Of a stretch of DNA of 64,000 bases, positions 1-12,027 are shown piece after piece. The position numbers were made by a program, and so were the translations under genes. A model generated the notes under the pieces. That model ran no database searches. It was given only the letters and a program-made list of their open reading frames with translations, and was not told the DNA's origin. Position 1 is the stretch's first letter. The number at the start of each line of letters is the position of its first letter. This DNA is from Blattabacterium cuenoti (lineage in GTDB: Bacteria > Bacteroidota > Bacteroidia > Flavobacteriales > Blattabacteriaceae). The stretch spans positions 569,449 to 633,448 of the forward strand of contig NZ_CP059185.1 of NCBI RefSeq assembly GCF_014251315.1. Reading direction: 5' to 3'.

Positions 1-35
1 ATCCATATTCATAATCCATAAAAAAAAATGTCTGT

Positions 36-305
36 CTAATCAATTTTTTTTTCTTCTGCATTTTTTTTATCCATCAAAAGATTTTCTATAGCTTGTATGG
101 CTTCACCTACTGTTGTTATTTTTTCAGCTTTTTCATCTGAAATACTAATATTAAACTCTTTTTCAAATTCCATAATGAGTTCTACTATATCTAGGGAATC
201 TGCTCCTAGATCATTGGTAAAATTAGCGGTAGGAGTTATATCACTTTCTTCTACACTTAATTTTTCTACGATAATAGCATTGACTTTAGATGCAATATCA
301 GACAT
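36..305 (-). CDS. acpP: Acyl carrier protein
   Basis: Acyl carrier protein that holds growing fatty-acyl chains on a 4'-phosphopantetheine arm in the cytoplasm. The attachment motif G-A-D-S-L-D is present, with the serine at residue 37 of the chosen start. That start (89 codons, beginning M-S-D-I-A-S-K-V) matches the family; the frame is open 24 codons further upstream, but that stretch is not ACP-like and would run into the promoter region shared with pckA. The C-terminus has a short charged tail (K-K-N-A-E-E-K-K) beyond the usual helix IV. It is divergent from pckA. FabG and FabZ, which act on ACP-bound substrates, are encoded elsewhere in the window. Identity is secure. Confidence 0.95.
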   Translation of the reverse strand: MSDIASKVNAIIVEKLSVEESDITPTANFTNDLGADSLDIVELIMEFEKEFNISISDEKAEKITTVGEAIQAIENLLMDKKNAEEKKID

Positions 306-329
306 AAATTCATAATTTTTTTTATGATA

Positions 330-337
330 CAAAATTA
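330..337 (-). promoter_or_regulatory. Candidate -7 promoter element for acpP
   Basis: On the minus strand this reads TAATTTTG, matching the Bacteroidota -7 consensus TAnnTTTG, and it lies 24 nt before the acpP start. No clear -33 TTTG lies at the expected spacing. In DNA this AT-rich the octamer occurs often by chance, so this is only a candidate. Confidence 0.3.
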
Positions 338-359
338 GTAAACTTTTGTAAATCATATA

Positions 360-367
360 TAAATTTG
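360..367 (+). promoter_or_regulatory. Candidate -7 promoter element for pckA
   Basis: TAAATTTG fits TAnnTTTG and lies 27 nt before the pckA ATG. A CTTTTG upstream (343-348) is too close to be a standard -33 box. Together with the oppositely oriented match at 330-337 it suggests a divergent promoter pair in this short gap. The evidence is motif match and position only. Confidence 0.3.
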
Positions 368-394
368 CTTTATGCATAATATAGTATATGACAT

Positions 395-1978
395 ATGATA
401 TCTTTTGATATAGAAAATTATGGAATTTTTAATTCTTCATATAATTGGCAATTGACACCCGATGAATTACAAAAAATCATTGTTCAAAAAAAAATGGGAG
501 TAGAAACAGAATCAGGAGTTATAGCCATAAATACAGGTTTTTTTACGGGAAGATCTCCTAAAGATCGATTTATTGTAAAAGATGATGTTACAGAACAAAA
601 AATTTGGTGGGATGAAAAATTTAATCAATCTTTTGATTCAAAAAAATTTGATTCTTTATATCAAAAAATGACTCAATATTTATCGGGAAAAACATTATAT
701 ATCCGAGATGGATATCTTTGTTCCGATAAACGTTATCAATTAAATGTTCGTTCTATTAGTGAATATCCATGGTCTGATCTATTTATTCATAATCTTTTTT
801 TAAGATTTACAAAAGGGGAAAGAGTTTTTCCGAATTGGTTATTATTATGTGCTCCAGGATTTCAGGCAAATCCCATAAAAGATGGAACACGAAACAAAAA
901 TTTTTCTATATTAAATTTTTCTAAAAAAATAATTCTGATTGGGGGGTCAGGATATACAGGAGAAATCAAAAAATCTATATTTTCTGTTCTAAATTTTATA
1001 CTTCCTATGTATAAAAATGTTTTTCCTATGCATTGTGCTGCAAATGTAGGAAAAGAAAAAAAAGATACAGCTCTTTTTTTTGGATTATCCGGGACAGGAA
1101 AAACTACTATTTCTAGTGATTTCAACAGAAATTTAGTAGGAGATGATGAACATGGATGGACTTATGATAACATAATCTTTAATTTTGAAGGAGGATGTTA
1201 TGCTAAAATATTGGGTATTTCTCAAAAAAATGAACCTATGATTTATCATGCTATAAAGAAAGGAGCTATGTTAGAAAACATAATTTTTAAAAAAAAAACT
1301 AGAGAAGTTGATTTTTTAAATGATACCATTACTCAAAATATAAGAATTAGCTACCCCATTTATTTTATAAAAAATATAGAAAAAAAGTTATTATCTTCTA
1401 ATATAAAAAATATTTTTTTTCTAACATATGACGCTTTTGGAGTTTTACCTCCAATATCTAAACTCAATAAAGCACAATCTTCTTATTATTTTTTATTAGG
1501 ATACACATCTAAAGTAGCTGGAACTGAATTAAATATTAAAAAACCAAAAGCAACTTTTTCTTCTTGTTTTGGAGCTCCATTTATGCCTTTACATCCTATT
1601 CAATATACAAAAATGTTAATGAAAAAATTAGATGAGACTGAAATAAACGTTTGGATGGTTAATACCGGATTGATATCGGGAGGTTATTCGTCTGGATATC
1701 GTATGAAATTAGATGATACACGTAAAATTGTCCAAAATGCTTTGGATGGTTTTTTATCGGAAGTCCCTTATGAAAAATATCCTATTTTTAATTTTAAAAT
1801 ACCGAAATGTTGTCCAGGAGTATCGTCTAACATATTAAATCCGAAAAACTCATGGAAAAATGAAAAAATGTATCAAGATCAAGTTAAAACACTTGCCAAA
1901 AAATTTATTAAACATTTTGATATATACAGACAATACATAGATAAAAACATTTCATCTGGAGAACCTTTTTTAGAATAA
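395..1978 (+). CDS. pckA: Phosphoenolpyruvate carboxykinase (ATP)
   Basis: ATP-dependent PEP carboxykinase converts oxaloacetate and ATP to PEP, CO2 and ADP, linking the TCA cycle to gluconeogenesis in the cytoplasm. The 527-residue length is normal. The substrate-binding G-R-S-P-K-D-R-F segment is near residues 52-59 and the kinase-1a P-loop G-L-S-G-T-G-K-T-T at about 230-238, followed by the metal-binding G-D-D-E-H-G-W. The start is the first ATG after a short leader. It converges on ribE with only 6 nt between the stop codons. With gapA in the same window it suggests carbon entering from amino acids or TCA intermediates. Nothing in the sequence looks degraded. Confidence 0.96.
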   Translation: MISFDIENYGIFNSSYNWQLTPDELQKIIVQKKMGVETESGVIAINTGFFTGRSPKDRFIVKDDVTEQKIWWDEKFNQSFDSKKFDSLYQKMTQYLSGKTLYIRDGYLCSDKRYQLNVRSISEYPWSDLFIHNLFLRFTKGERVFPNWLLLCAPGFQANPIKDGTRNKNFSILNFSKKIILIGGSGYTGEIKKSIFSVLNFILPMYKNVFPMHCAANVGKEKKDTALFFGLSGTGKTTISSDFNRNLVGDDEHGWTYDNIIFNFEGGCYAKILGISQKNEPMIYHAIKKGAMLENIIFKKKTREVDFLNDTITQNIRISYPIYFIKNIEKKLLSSNIKNIFFLTYDAFGVLPPISKLNKAQSSYYFLLGYTSKVAGTELNIKKPKATFSSCFGAPFMPLHPIQYTKMLMKKLDETEINVWMVNTGLISGGYSSGYRMKLDDTRKIVQNALDGFLSEVPYEKYPIFNFKIPKCCPGVSSNILNPKNSWKNEKMYQDQVKTLAKKFIKHFDIYRQYIDKNISSGEPFLE

Positions 1979-1984
1979 GTATAT

Positions 1985-2581
1985 TTATATAAAATATTCT
2001 TTGATATATTTTTTAATATATTTTCCTATAATATCAAATTCTATATTTACAATATCACCGACTTTCATCATACGTAAATTGGTTTTTTCATAAGTGTAAG
2101 GCAAAATAGATACATTAAATATATATTTATCACATGTTATTATAGTAAGACTTATTCCATTAATAGCAATAGAACCTTTTTCTACAACTATAGAATCCAA
2201 TTTTTTTTGAAATCTAAAAAAAAATAACCAGCTTCCATTTCTATTTTCAATTTTAATAATCGTAGCAATCGTATCAACATGTCCTTGAACTATATGCCCA
2301 TTTAATCTCCTATGCAATGTTATTCCTCTTTCTAAATTTACTTCATCTTGAATTTTTAAAAAATTTAAATTAGTACATAATAAAGTTTCTTCAGAAGCTA
2401 AGACGGAATAAGTTTTTTTATTAATATTCATAATACTTAAACATATTCCATTATGACAAATACTTTGATTGATTTGAATTTCGTTATTCAAAAATGGATT
2501 ATTAAAAGTTATATAAAGATTATTTTTATCACGATTTAATTGATATACTTTTGCCGTGCATTCTATGATTCCAGTAAACAT
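1985..2581 (-). CDS. ribE: Riboflavin synthase, alpha chain
   Basis: Catalyses the last step of riboflavin synthesis: two 6,7-dimethyl-8-ribityllumazine molecules give riboflavin and a pyrimidinedione. It begins with the family hallmark M-F-T-G-I-I-E and has two lumazine-binding beta-barrel lobes; the second contains G-S-I-A-I-N-G-I-S-L-T. The 198-residue length is normal. It is transcribed alone on the minus strand between pckA and pdxA. RibF (5490-6431), which turns riboflavin into FMN and FAD, is nearby on the other strand. No FMN riboswitch is recognisable in the 50-nt leader. Confidence 0.95.
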   Translation of the reverse strand: MFTGIIECTAKVYQLNRDKNNLYITFNNPFLNNEIQINQSICHNGICLSIMNINKKTYSVLASEETLLCTNLNFLKIQDEVNLERGITLHRRLNGHIVQGHVDTIATIIKIENRNGSWLFFFRFQKKLDSIVVEKGSIAINGISLTIITCDKYIFNVSILPYTYEKTNLRMMKVGDIVNIEFDIIGKYIKKYIKEYFI

Positions 2582-2631
2582 AATGATTTATAATTTTTTT
2601 CAAATTAATTAAATATTATATATTATTATTT

Positions 2632-3672
2632 ATGAATTATAGAAAAAAAAAAATTAGAGTAGGGTTTACCACAGGTGATATTAACGGAATAGGAATAGAG
2701 ATTTTTTTGAAAGTATGTTATAAAAAAAAACTTTTAGATTTTTTTACCCCAATATTATTTGGATCTACTAAATTATGTTTTTATTATAAGAAAATTTTAA
2801 ATATGGATATTAGTAATATACGAGAAGTAAAAAATTTGAAAGAAGTTATTGATTATAAAATAAATGTACTCAATATATGGAAAGAAGATATTAAATTTGA
2901 ATCTATAAAAATAAATCATCCCGAATCAGTAAAATATCCCGTTTTATCTTTAAAAAAAGCTGTAACAGCTTTAAAAGAAGGAAAAATAGATGTACTTGTA
3001 ACAGCTCCAGTTAATAAAAAATGTATGAATTTCAAAAATTTTTCATTTGTTGGTCACACTGAATATCTACAAAATATTTTAGAGGGTGAATCCTTAATGT
3101 TAATGATTCACGATATTTTAAAAATAGCTTTAGTAACCAATCATTTACCCTTAAAAAGGGTAAGTTCAGAATTAAGTATCAAAAAAATAATAAAATCAAT
3201 TAAAATTTTACATCAATCTCTTATCATTGATTTTTCTATAGAAAAACCTAAAATTGCAGTTTTAGGATGTAACCCACATTCAAGTGATAATGGATTAATG
3301 GGAAATGAAGAAAAAACAAAAATTAAACCAGCTGTTGATAGTTTATTTCAAAAACAAGGGTGGTTAGTTTTTGGCCCTTATTCTTCAGATAGTTTTTTTG
3401 GAAATCAAAGTTATAGAAATTTTGACGCTGTTTTAGCTATGTATCACGACCAAGGATTAATTCCTTTTAAAACATTAACTTTTAATCAAGGAGTTAATTT
3501 TACAGCTGGTCTTTCTCACATACGAACATCTCCCGATCATGGTGTCGCCTATGACATAGCTAAAAAAGGAATAGCCAATGAAAATTCATTTGAAGAAGCG
3601 ATTTTTAGTGCTATAAAAATATTCAAAAATAGAAAAGAACATAAAAAATTTAGTTCATATAAATTATTGTAA
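2632..3672 (+). CDS. pdxA: 4-hydroxythreonine-4-phosphate dehydrogenase
   Basis: NAD-dependent oxidation of 4-hydroxythreonine-4-phosphate to the amino-ketone that PdxJ condenses with deoxyxylulose phosphate, in the DXP-dependent vitamin B6 pathway. Metal-site and substrate motifs are present: V-G-H-T-E-Y-L near residue 141, Y-H-D-Q-G-L-I-P-F-K, and R-T-S-P-D-H-G-V-A-Y-D near the C-terminus. The length of 346 residues is typical. Its 3' end overlaps the convergent atpC by 9 nt. PdxJ and PdxH are encoded in the same window at distant loci. Confident call. Confidence 0.96.
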   Translation: MNYRKKKIRVGFTTGDINGIGIEIFLKVCYKKKLLDFFTPILFGSTKLCFYYKKILNMDISNIREVKNLKEVIDYKINVLNIWKEDIKFESIKINHPESVKYPVLSLKKAVTALKEGKIDVLVTAPVNKKCMNFKNFSFVGHTEYLQNILEGESLMLMIHDILKIALVTNHLPLKRVSSELSIKKIIKSIKILHQSLIIDFSIEKPKIAVLGCNPHSSDNGLMGNEEKTKIKPAVDSLFQKQGWLVFGPYSSDSFFGNQSYRNFDAVLAMYHDQGLIPFKTLTFNQGVNFTAGLSHIRTSPDHGVAYDIAKKGIANENSFEEAIFSAIKIFKNRKEHKKFSSYKLL

Positions 3673-3903
3673 AATTACAGTCACTATATTTTTTTTTACT
3701 TGTAAAAGTCCACCTTTTATTTTAATTTCCTTATTTACATCTTTTTTATCTGATTTTAATTTCAAAAGACCATTTTTTAATATAGAAATGAATGGAGCGT
3801 GATTTTTTAATATTTGAAAATATCCATGAAATCCAGGGGCTATTACAGAAATAATATTTTCTTGATACAAAATTTTATGAGAACTAATAATTTTTATTTT
3901 CAT
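3664..3903 (-). CDS. atpC: ATP synthase F1 epsilon subunit (short form)
   Basis: Epsilon subunit of the F1 sector, part of the rotor stalk. The chosen start (M-K-I-K-I-I, 79 residues) follows atpD by 4 nt; an upstream in-frame ATG lies inside atpD and is not family-like. The product consists of the N-terminal beta-sandwich only, including the A-P-G-F-H-G-Y-F-Q-I-L motif equivalent to A-x-x-G-x-x-x-x-L. The C-terminal helical hairpin, which inhibits ATP hydrolysis in E. coli, is absent, as is common in Bacteroidota. The 3' end overlaps pdxA convergently by 9 nt. Family membership is clear despite the small size. Confidence 0.9.
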   Translation of the reverse strand: MKIKIISSHKILYQENIISVIAPGFHGYFQILKNHAPFISILKNGLLKLKSDKKDVNKEIKIKGGLLQVKKNIVTVILQ

Positions 3904-3907
3904 AAGT

Positions 3908-5431
<1,524 letters not shown>

Positions 5432-5447
5432 TCAAGATTTATACAAT

Positions 5448-5455
5448 TATATTTG
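5448..5455 (+). promoter_or_regulatory. Candidate -7 promoter element for ribF
   Basis: TATATTTG matches the Bacteroidota consensus TAnnTTTG and lies 34 nt before the ribF start codon, in the 73-nt gap shared with divergent atpD. No convincing -33 element was seen. Motif-only evidence. Confidence 0.35.
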
Positions 5456-5489
5456 TAATTGTAAATGTAAAAGAAAAAAGATAAAAATT

Positions 5490-6431
5490 TTGAAAATTTA
5501 TTCATTAATTGATGAATTTTCTTCTTTATTTCCATGTGTATTGACACTTGGAATTTTTGATGGCGTTCATATAGGTCATCAAAAAATTATTAAAAATTTA
5601 ATTTTAAGATCTAAAAAAAAATATTGTTCCGTATTACTCACTTTTCAACCACATCCAAAAGAAATATTAAATCATGATAAAAAATTTTTTTATTTAAATA
5701 CTCTTTCTGAAAGAATATATCACTTAAAAAAAACAGGAATAGAACACTTGATTATTCATCCCTTTACTACAAATTTTTCAAGATTAAGAACAAAAGATTT
5801 TTTTCAAAAAATTTTACATCCTAAATATCAAATTAAACAAATCATTACGGGATACGATTCTCATATTGGAAGAAATAGAGATAACTCTTATGAAGAATTA
5901 AAAAAACTATATCATATTTATGGAATTAAAGCTTATCAAGTCAGTCCTTACAAATTAAGAGAAAAAATAGTGAGTTCGACTCACATACGTGAGTCTCTTT
6001 TATTAGGAGATATAAAATGGGCAAACCAAGCTTTAGGGTATTTTTATACATTATCTGGAAATGTTATACGAGGAAAGGGAATAGGAAGAACTATTAATTT
6101 TCCGACTGCAAATCTACAAGTAGATTCCAAAAAATTGATTCCTAAAAAGGGTGTTTATGCTGTAAAAATTAATTATTTAAATAATATGTATTTAGGAATG
6201 TTAAATATAGGAATAAATCCTACCATAGAAAAAGAAAATAAAAAAATAAAGATAGAAGTCCATATATTTGATTTTTTTGAAAATATATATGGAAAAAAAA
6301 TAGATATTTTAATGATTGGTATCATACGTAATGAAAAAAAATTTGATTCTATTCAAGAATTGAAAAAACAAATATGTACAGACAAAATGAATATACAAAA
6401 ATTTTTTACTCGTGAAAAAACGAATCGATAA
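5490..6431 (+). CDS. ribF: Bifunctional riboflavin kinase / FAD synthetase
   Basis: Phosphorylates riboflavin to FMN and adenylylates FMN to FAD. The N-terminal nucleotidyltransferase domain shows G-I-F-D-G-V-H-I-G-H at about residues 21-30, and the C-terminal flavokinase domain shows G-K-G-I-G-R-T-I-N-F-P-T-A-N. The 313-residue length is normal for the bifunctional enzyme. The start is TTG (M-K-I-Y-S in family alignment); no better ATG is available upstream. The last 20 nt overlap the GTG start of the following AddB-like gene, so the two are probably co-transcribed. It is divergent from atpD. Confidence 0.95.
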   Translation: MKIYSLIDEFSSLFPCVLTLGIFDGVHIGHQKIIKNLILRSKKKYCSVLLTFQPHPKEILNHDKKFFYLNTLSERIYHLKKTGIEHLIIHPFTTNFSRLRTKDFFQKILHPKYQIKQIITGYDSHIGRNRDNSYEELKKLYHIYGIKAYQVSPYKLREKIVSSTHIRESLLLGDIKWANQALGYFYTLSGNVIRGKGIGRTINFPTANLQVDSKKLIPKKGVYAVKINYLNNMYLGMLNIGINPTIEKENKKIKIEVHIFDFFENIYGKKIDILMIGIIRNEKKFDSIQELKKQICTDKMNIQKFFTREKTNR

Positions 6432-9005
6432 AATTATAAAATCCATATTGAAAAACTTTAATCATAAAATTATTTTCATATCTAAAACTTCTACTATTAT
6501 AGAATATATAAAAAATAAATACAGTTCTAAATTTCATTCAAAAACTCAATTTTTTACAATAAAAGAATTTCTGGAAAAAATTTCCGGACTAAAAATTTTA
6601 GATAATCATTCAATACTACTTTATTTTCTTTCCCTTTTAAAAAAAGATGATTTTATGGAAAAAAATTTTAATGATTTTTTTAATTGGGGGCCTAAAATAT
6701 TAAATGATTTTCAAAATATAGATTTTAATCTAGTTGATATTGAACGTTTTTTTTCTTATATGATTTCTACAGAAAAGATAAATAAATGGGATCTTGATCT
6801 TTTAGAGAAAAAAAATTTTTTTTTTGGGAAAAAATTCGTGAATACTATTATATTTTACAATCTCAACTTTTAAAAAGAGGAATCACTTATTATGGAATGC
6901 TTTTCAAAATAGTTATTTCTCGTTTAGATTCTTTTTTATCTCAAAATTTTAATACAAAAATTGTATTATTTATTGTTGAAAATATTGCATTTAATGAATG
7001 TGAAAAAATTTTTGCTAAAAAAATTTTTCAAAAAGGATTAGTTTATGATTTATGTAAAAAAAATGTTTCATTTTCAATTTTAGAATATTTAAACAAAAAA
7101 GGAATTTTTAATTCTGAAACACGTTTACAATATGATCATATTAAAATTATTGGCGTTTCAAAAGAAATAGAACAAGTGAAAGTAGTGGAAAATATCATAT
7201 GTAAATTGATAAAAAAAGATCAAAAACCTAAAAAAATACTCTTAATTCCAGGAGATAACTATTTAACTATTCCATTATTATATTCTATAAAAAAATTAGG
7301 GATTAATATATCTTTTAATATAGATTATTCATTAAATAATATTCCTATTTATTATACTTTTTATTCTATATTTCAATTACTGTTAAAAAAAAATAAATTC
7401 CAAAAATTTACTAGAAAAGATGTTATAAAAGTATTATCCAATGGATATATTCAAAAATTTTTTTTAAAAAAAAATTTAGTATTAAAAAAATTGAATATAG
7501 AAAATGATTCGGATTTTGTTTCCGAACACGAGATAAAAAAATATTTACATACAAATGACTTATGGATTATTTTTAAAATTTCAACTAATAATATAAAAAT
7601 GATTCTTATAAGTCTTATTGGCTTTATTAGGAAATTTATAAAATTGCTTCTTACGAAAAAAAGAAAACATTTTTTGGAATTAAAATTCATTTTTAAATTA
7701 GAAATTTATATACAAAAATTAAGAATAATAGTTAGAAAAACTAAAAATTTATCTATAGGAATCAATGATGTATTTAACATGTATGAGCAGTTTACTCATA
7801 CAGAAAACATACGTTATATACGTAAAAATAAAATAGGATTATATATAACAGGTTTTACAGACATTTTTTTTGAAAATTTCGATATTGTAATCATAACATC
7901 CTTCAATGAAGGAGTCATACCTAGAAATCATAAAAATCCCTCTTTCATTCCCTTTAGTACAGGTACTAAACTAAATATCAATGATTTAAATGAAAATTTT
8001 TATTTTCATCATTTCACGAGAATTATTCAATGTTCAAAAAAAACATATTTAATATATAAAAATCAACCAGATGAAATTAATTCTGGAGAAAAAAGTCGTT
8101 TTATTCATAGAATAGAAATAAACTCTAAAATTTCAACAGAAAAAATAAACAAACCATTTTTTCCTATTCTTTCTATAAATTCAATAAAACAACCTATTGT
8201 AATTGATAAAACGAAATCTATAATTCAGTGTTTACATGAATTAATGGATAGAGGGTTATCCCCTTCTTCTATTCATTTATACAATTATAATCCCCTTTTA
8301 TTCTATTATAAGAAAATACTTAAGCTGAATGATCCAGAAAAAACGTATTATAAAAAAAAAATAGGAAAGATGATCCATAAAATATTAAAAATATTATATG
8401 ATCCTATCAAAAAAAATTTAATAACTATCGATTCTATTCAGAAAATGAAAAAAAATTATGCACTTATTATAAAAAATTATATAAAAAATTTCATTTCATG
8501 GGATGAAAAATTGGTTAAAAATGGACATAAGATTTTTATCCAAGAAATAGAACGAAAAGTATCTACGACATTAAATATTGGATCAAAAAAAGTAAAATTG
8601 CATGGGATTATAGATCGTATAGATGAATATGATGGAATCACTCGTATTCTTGATTATAAAATAGGATATTCAAAATTTAAAGAAATGAACATTTCTTCAA
8701 AAAATATTGAAAACATTTTTTACGATACAAATTATACGAATATTATGCAACTACTTATTTATGTTTATTTGTGGTTTGAATCTTCTGTATTTAAAGGAAG
8801 TAAAAAAAAACCTCCTATTATAGGAATTGTTTCTCCCAAAATGAATGGAAACATATTCCAAGTTCCTGTAAACATTTTTAAAATACAAAATAAAAAAACG
8901 AACATAACATATGTAGATTATAAAATAAACGTTCTTCCATTTCTGATAAGAAGAATTTCTGATATTCTAGATCCTAGGATTCCTATTATAGAAAAAATTT
9001 ACTGA
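6412..9005 (+). pseudogene. AddB-like PD-(D/E)XK nuclease/helicase-type protein, frameshifted
   Basis: Resembles the large flavobacterial PD-(D/E)XK nuclease-family proteins related to AddB, which act with an AddA/UvrD helicase in double-strand-break processing. The frame is broken: a GTG-started 153-codon part (6412-6873) ends in nonsense, while the frame of the second part (702 codons from ATG 6897) can be read upstream to about 6801 without a stop and gives family-like residues F-W-E-K-I-R-E-Y-Y and Y-Y-G-M-L. The switch falls in a run of 8 A and 10 T at 6808-6825 and corresponds to one missing base. The C-terminal nuclease motif is intact (G-I-I-D-R-I-D then I-L-D-Y-K, about 8608-8660), as is the G-L-S-P-S-S-I entry to that domain. 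Alternatives are a true pseudogene, rescue by slippage, or a sequencing error. It overlaps ribF at its start and leuB by 7 nt at its end. Confidence 0.75.
6808..6825 (+). repeat. A8T10 homopolymer tract at the frameshift point
   Basis: Eight A followed directly by ten T, ending in GGG. The reading frame before the tract is codon phase 6802 and the homologous frame after it is phase 6801, so the break lies in or very near this run. Such tracts are prone to replication slippage, to transcriptional slippage and to base-calling errors. Confidence 0.85.
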
Positions 9006-10057
9006 TTTATAATATATTTTTCTATATAATTTCCTACTTCTTCAGTAGTGGAAGATAATTTTGAATTAACAATATCTGGAGTACATATTTTTTCTTCAAT
9101 AGAATTTCTAACAGCTTCTTCTAAAAGATTTTTTTCTTTATGCATTCCAAAATATTCTAACATCATAGAAACTGAAAGTATACATCCTAAAGGATTTGCG
9201 ATATTTTTTCCTTTTGCTTGAGGATAAGATCCATGTACAGGTTCAAACATGGATTTATAATTTCCTATAGAAGCCGAAGGTAATAACCCTAAAGAACTTG
9301 TTAAAACACTCGATTCGTCTGAAAGAATATCTCCAAACATATTATCCGTTAAAATAATATCAAATTTTTTAGGATTCATAATAATTTGCATAGCTGCATT
9401 GTCGATATACAAAAAATCTAGATTGACATCTGTATAATCCATAGATATTTTCTGAATGACTTCTCTCCATAATCTAGAAGTCTCTAATACATTAGCTTTA
9501 TCTACTAATGTTACTTTTCTTTTACGAGAAAGAGCTGCTTTAAAAGCCATTTCTCCAATTTTTTCTATTTCTTTTTTAGAATAAATACAATAATCATAAG
9601 CTTTTTCTCCATTTTTACAACGACCTTTTTTTCCAAAATAAATACCGCTTGTTAATTCTCGATATATAATGAAATCAACTTCATGTAAGAATTCCTTTTT
9701 TATAGGAGATTTATCTAAAATTGGGAATATTACTATAGGACGAATATTACAATATAAATTCATTCTTTTTCTTAGTTTTAATAATCCATCTTCAGGTCTC
9801 ATTCCTCTTGAATTATGATCATGTTTTGGATCTCCTATGCAACCAAATAAAACCGCATCTGATTTTAAACAACTATCTATAGTTTTTTCTGGCATAGGAT
9901 TTCCAAATTTTTCTATAGCTTTGGATCCAGCTAAAACATTTTGATAATGAAAATTATGACCATATTTTCTAGCTATAGAATTTAAAACTTTGATAGCCTG
10001 TCTAATTACTTCAGGTCCTATCCCATCTCCTTCTATTACAGAAATATTTTTTATCAT
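8999..10057 (-). CDS. leuB: 3-isopropylmalate dehydrogenase
   Basis: Oxidatively decarboxylates 3-isopropylmalate with NAD to 2-oxoisocaproate, the last dedicated step of leucine synthesis before transamination. The N-terminal I-E-G-D-G-I-G-P-E-V motif, the metal-binding D-N-x-F-G-D-I-L-S-D segment and the E-P-V-H-G-S-Y-P substrate/NAD region are all present. Length 352 is normal. It is the last gene of the leuA-leuC-leuD-leuB operon, 5 nt after leuD. The 3' end overlaps the convergent AddB-like frame by 7 nt. No damage seen. Confidence 0.97.
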   Translation of the reverse strand: MIKNISVIEGDGIGPEVIRQAIKVLNSIARKYGHNFHYQNVLAGSKAIEKFGNPMPEKTIDSCLKSDAVLFGCIGDPKHDHNSRGMRPEDGLLKLRKRMNLYCNIRPIVIFPILDKSPIKKEFLHEVDFIIYRELTSGIYFGKKGRCKNGEKAYDYCIYSKKEIEKIGEMAFKAALSRKRKVTLVDKANVLETSRLWREVIQKISMDYTDVNLDFLYIDNAAMQIIMNPKKFDIILTDNMFGDILSDESSVLTSSLGLLPSASIGNYKSMFEPVHGSYPQAKGKNIANPLGCILSVSMMLEYFGMHKEKNLLEEAVRNSIEEKICTPDIVNSKLSSTTEEVGNYIEKYIINQ

Positions 10058-10062
10058 ATTAA

Positions 10063-10656
10063 TTAAAAAAATTTTTTATTTTTTTCAAAAGTTTTTACGT
10101 CATTTTTAATAGAAATCAAAAAATCTATATCATCATATCCATTGATAAAACAATTTTTTTTATATGGATGTATTTGGAAATTATCAAATTTTCCTGTTTT
10201 TAGTATTGTAACTTTTTGATTAATTAAATCAACTTTTATTTTAGTTTTCGGATTTTCTTCAACTGTATTGAATAATTTTCTTAAGAAAGATTCAGAGATC
10301 TCTACAGTTAATAATCCATTGTTTAATGCATTTTCTTTAAAAATATCAGCAAAGAAACTAGATATTATCACCCTAAATCCATAATCAAAAATAGCCCAAG
10401 CAGCATGTTCACGACTGGATCCACAACCAAAGTTTCTTCCTGATAAAAGGATTTTCCCATGAAAATTAAAATCATTTAATATAAAATTTTTATTTAAGGA
10501 TCCATTTTTATTATAACGCCAATCGATAAAAAGATTTTTTACACACTCTTCACGTTTAATTTCTTTCAAAAAACGAGCAGGGATAATTTGATCTGTATCT
10601 ACATCCTCTATAGATAATGGAACAGCTTGGCTAATTAACATCGTAAATTTTTTCAT
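10063..10656 (-). CDS. leuD: 3-isopropylmalate dehydratase, small subunit
   Basis: Small (swivel-domain) subunit of isopropylmalate isomerase, working with LeuC to convert 2- to 3-isopropylmalate. It starts M-K-K-F-T-M-L and contains [14 protein letters not shown] and the [13 protein letters not shown] motif. Length 197 is typical. The start lies inside leuC, giving a 26-nt same-strand overlap, so the two subunits are probably translationally coupled. The overlap is longer than elsewhere in this operon but the N-terminus matches the family, so the start is trusted. Confidence 0.97.
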   Translation of the reverse strand: MKKFTMLISQAVPLSIEDVDTDQIIPARFLKEIKREECVKNLFIDWRYNKNGSLNKNFILNDFNFHGKILLSGRNFGCGSSREHAAWAIFDYGFRVIISSFFADIFKENALNNGLLTVEISESFLRKLFNTVEENPKTKIKVDLINQKVTILKTGKFDNFQIHPYKKNCFINGYDDIDFLISIKNDVKTFEKNKKFF

Positions 10657-12025
10657 GAATATATTTATTAATATCTACAATTTTTCCTTCAATAGCTATA
10701 ATAGCTGCCGTTAAAGGACTTGCAAGTAAAGTACGAGATCCTGGTCCCTGTCTTCCTTCAAAATTTCTATTAGATGTGGAAATACAATATTCTCCTGAAG
10801 GAATTTTGTCCTCATTCATTCCTAAACAAGCAGAACATCCTGGCTGACGAAAATCAAATCCAGAGTCTTTAAAAATCTTATCTAATCCTTCTTTTTCAGC
10901 TTGTTTAACAACTTGATTTGATCCAGGAACAATCATTACTTGTACATGATTTGCTTTTCTTTTTCCTTTTATTATAGAAGCGACTAATCTTAAATCTTCT
11001 ATTCTAGAATTTGTGCAACTTCCTATAAAAATGTAATTAATTATTTTCCCTATCAAAGATTCACCTAATGAAAATCCCATGTACTTCATAGATTTATGAT
11101 CTATGTTTGATTTTGGAATCCTTTCAGATATTTTGATTGACATTCCAGGATTTGTTCCATAAGTTATCATAGGTTCAATATTTTCGGCATTGAATACATA
11201 TTCCTTATCAAACATTATATCGTCATTTTTTTTTAAAAATTTCCAATATTCTATAATTTTTTTCTCTTTAATTTTCGGAAAATTTTTACATTTTCTTACA
11301 TAATCAAAAGTGGTTTGATCTGGTGCTATTAATCCCCCCTTCGCTCCCATTTCAATGCTCATATTACAAATAGTCATTCGACCTTCCATACTCATTTTTT
11401 TAATGGTAGACCCCGTATATTCTACGAAATAACCTACTCCAGCATCCACTCCTAATTTTGATATGATATATAAAATTACATCCTTTGGAGTAACTCCTTT
11501 TCTTAAATTTCCATTTAATTGTATTTTCATTTGTTTAGGTTTGGATAACAATAAACATTGACTAGCCATAACCATAGAGACTTGACTGGTTCCAATTCCA
11601 AAAGCTATGCATCCAAAAGCTCCATGAGTAGAAGTATGACTATCTCCACAAACTATTGTCATCCCCGGTAAAGTATGACCTAATTCAGGCCCAATCACAT
11701 GAACAATCCCATTATTTTTATTTCCCAATTCATATAATGTTATTCCAAATTTATTACAATTATCTGTTAATAAGTTTATTTGTTTTCTAGATAAAGGATC
11801 TGAAATAGGTAAATGTTGATTAATTGTAGGAACGTTATGATCTGCCGTTGCTATAATTTGATTTGGTCTAAAAACAGATAAATTTCTTTTTTCTAACTCT
11901 AAAAAAGCTTGAGGACTTGTTACTTCATGTATGTAATGTCTATCTATATAAATAACATATATTTCATTTTCCAATTTCTTTATAACATGTGCCTCCCAAA
12001 TTTTATCGAACAATGATTTTGGCAT
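10631..12025 (-). CDS. leuC: 3-isopropylmalate dehydratase, large subunit
   Basis: Large [4Fe-4S] subunit of isopropylmalate isomerase. Cluster-binding cysteines are visible in G-S-C-T-N-S-R and G-C-S-A-C-L-G-M, and the catalytic [10 protein letters not shown] segment is intact. Length 464 is normal. It lies 2 nt after leuA and overlaps leuD by 26 nt. It depends on Fe-S assembly, for which a suf operon is present at 51.9-57.1 kb. Confidence 0.97.
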   Translation of the reverse strand: MPKSLFDKIWEAHVIKKLENEIYVIYIDRHYIHEVTSPQAFLELEKRNLSVFRPNQIIATADHNVPTINQHLPISDPLSRKQINLLTDNCNKFGITLYELGNKNNGIVHVIGPELGHTLPGMTIVCGDSHTSTHGAFGCIAFGIGTSQVSMVMASQCLLLSKPKQMKIQLNGNLRKGVTPKDVILYIISKLGVDAGVGYFVEYTGSTIKKMSMEGRMTICNMSIEMGAKGGLIAPDQTTFDYVRKCKNFPKIKEKKIIEYWKFLKKNDDIMFDKEYVFNAENIEPMITYGTNPGMSIKISERIPKSNIDHKSMKYMGFSLGESLIGKIINYIFIGSCTNSRIEDLRLVASIIKGKRKANHVQVMIVPGSNQVVKQAEKEGLDKIFKDSGFDFRQPGCSACLGMNEDKIPSGEYCISTSNRNFEGRQGPGSRTLLASPLTAAIIAIEGKIVDINKYIHEKIYDVN

Positions 12026-12027
12026 TT

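Noticed and set aside
97..315. 72-codon plus-strand ORF over acpP
   Set aside because: Antisense shadow of acpP in A/T-rich DNA; no family resemblance.
862..1125. 87-codon minus-strand ORF inside pckA
   Set aside because: Lies across the pckA P-loop region; pckA is certain and this is its antisense frame.
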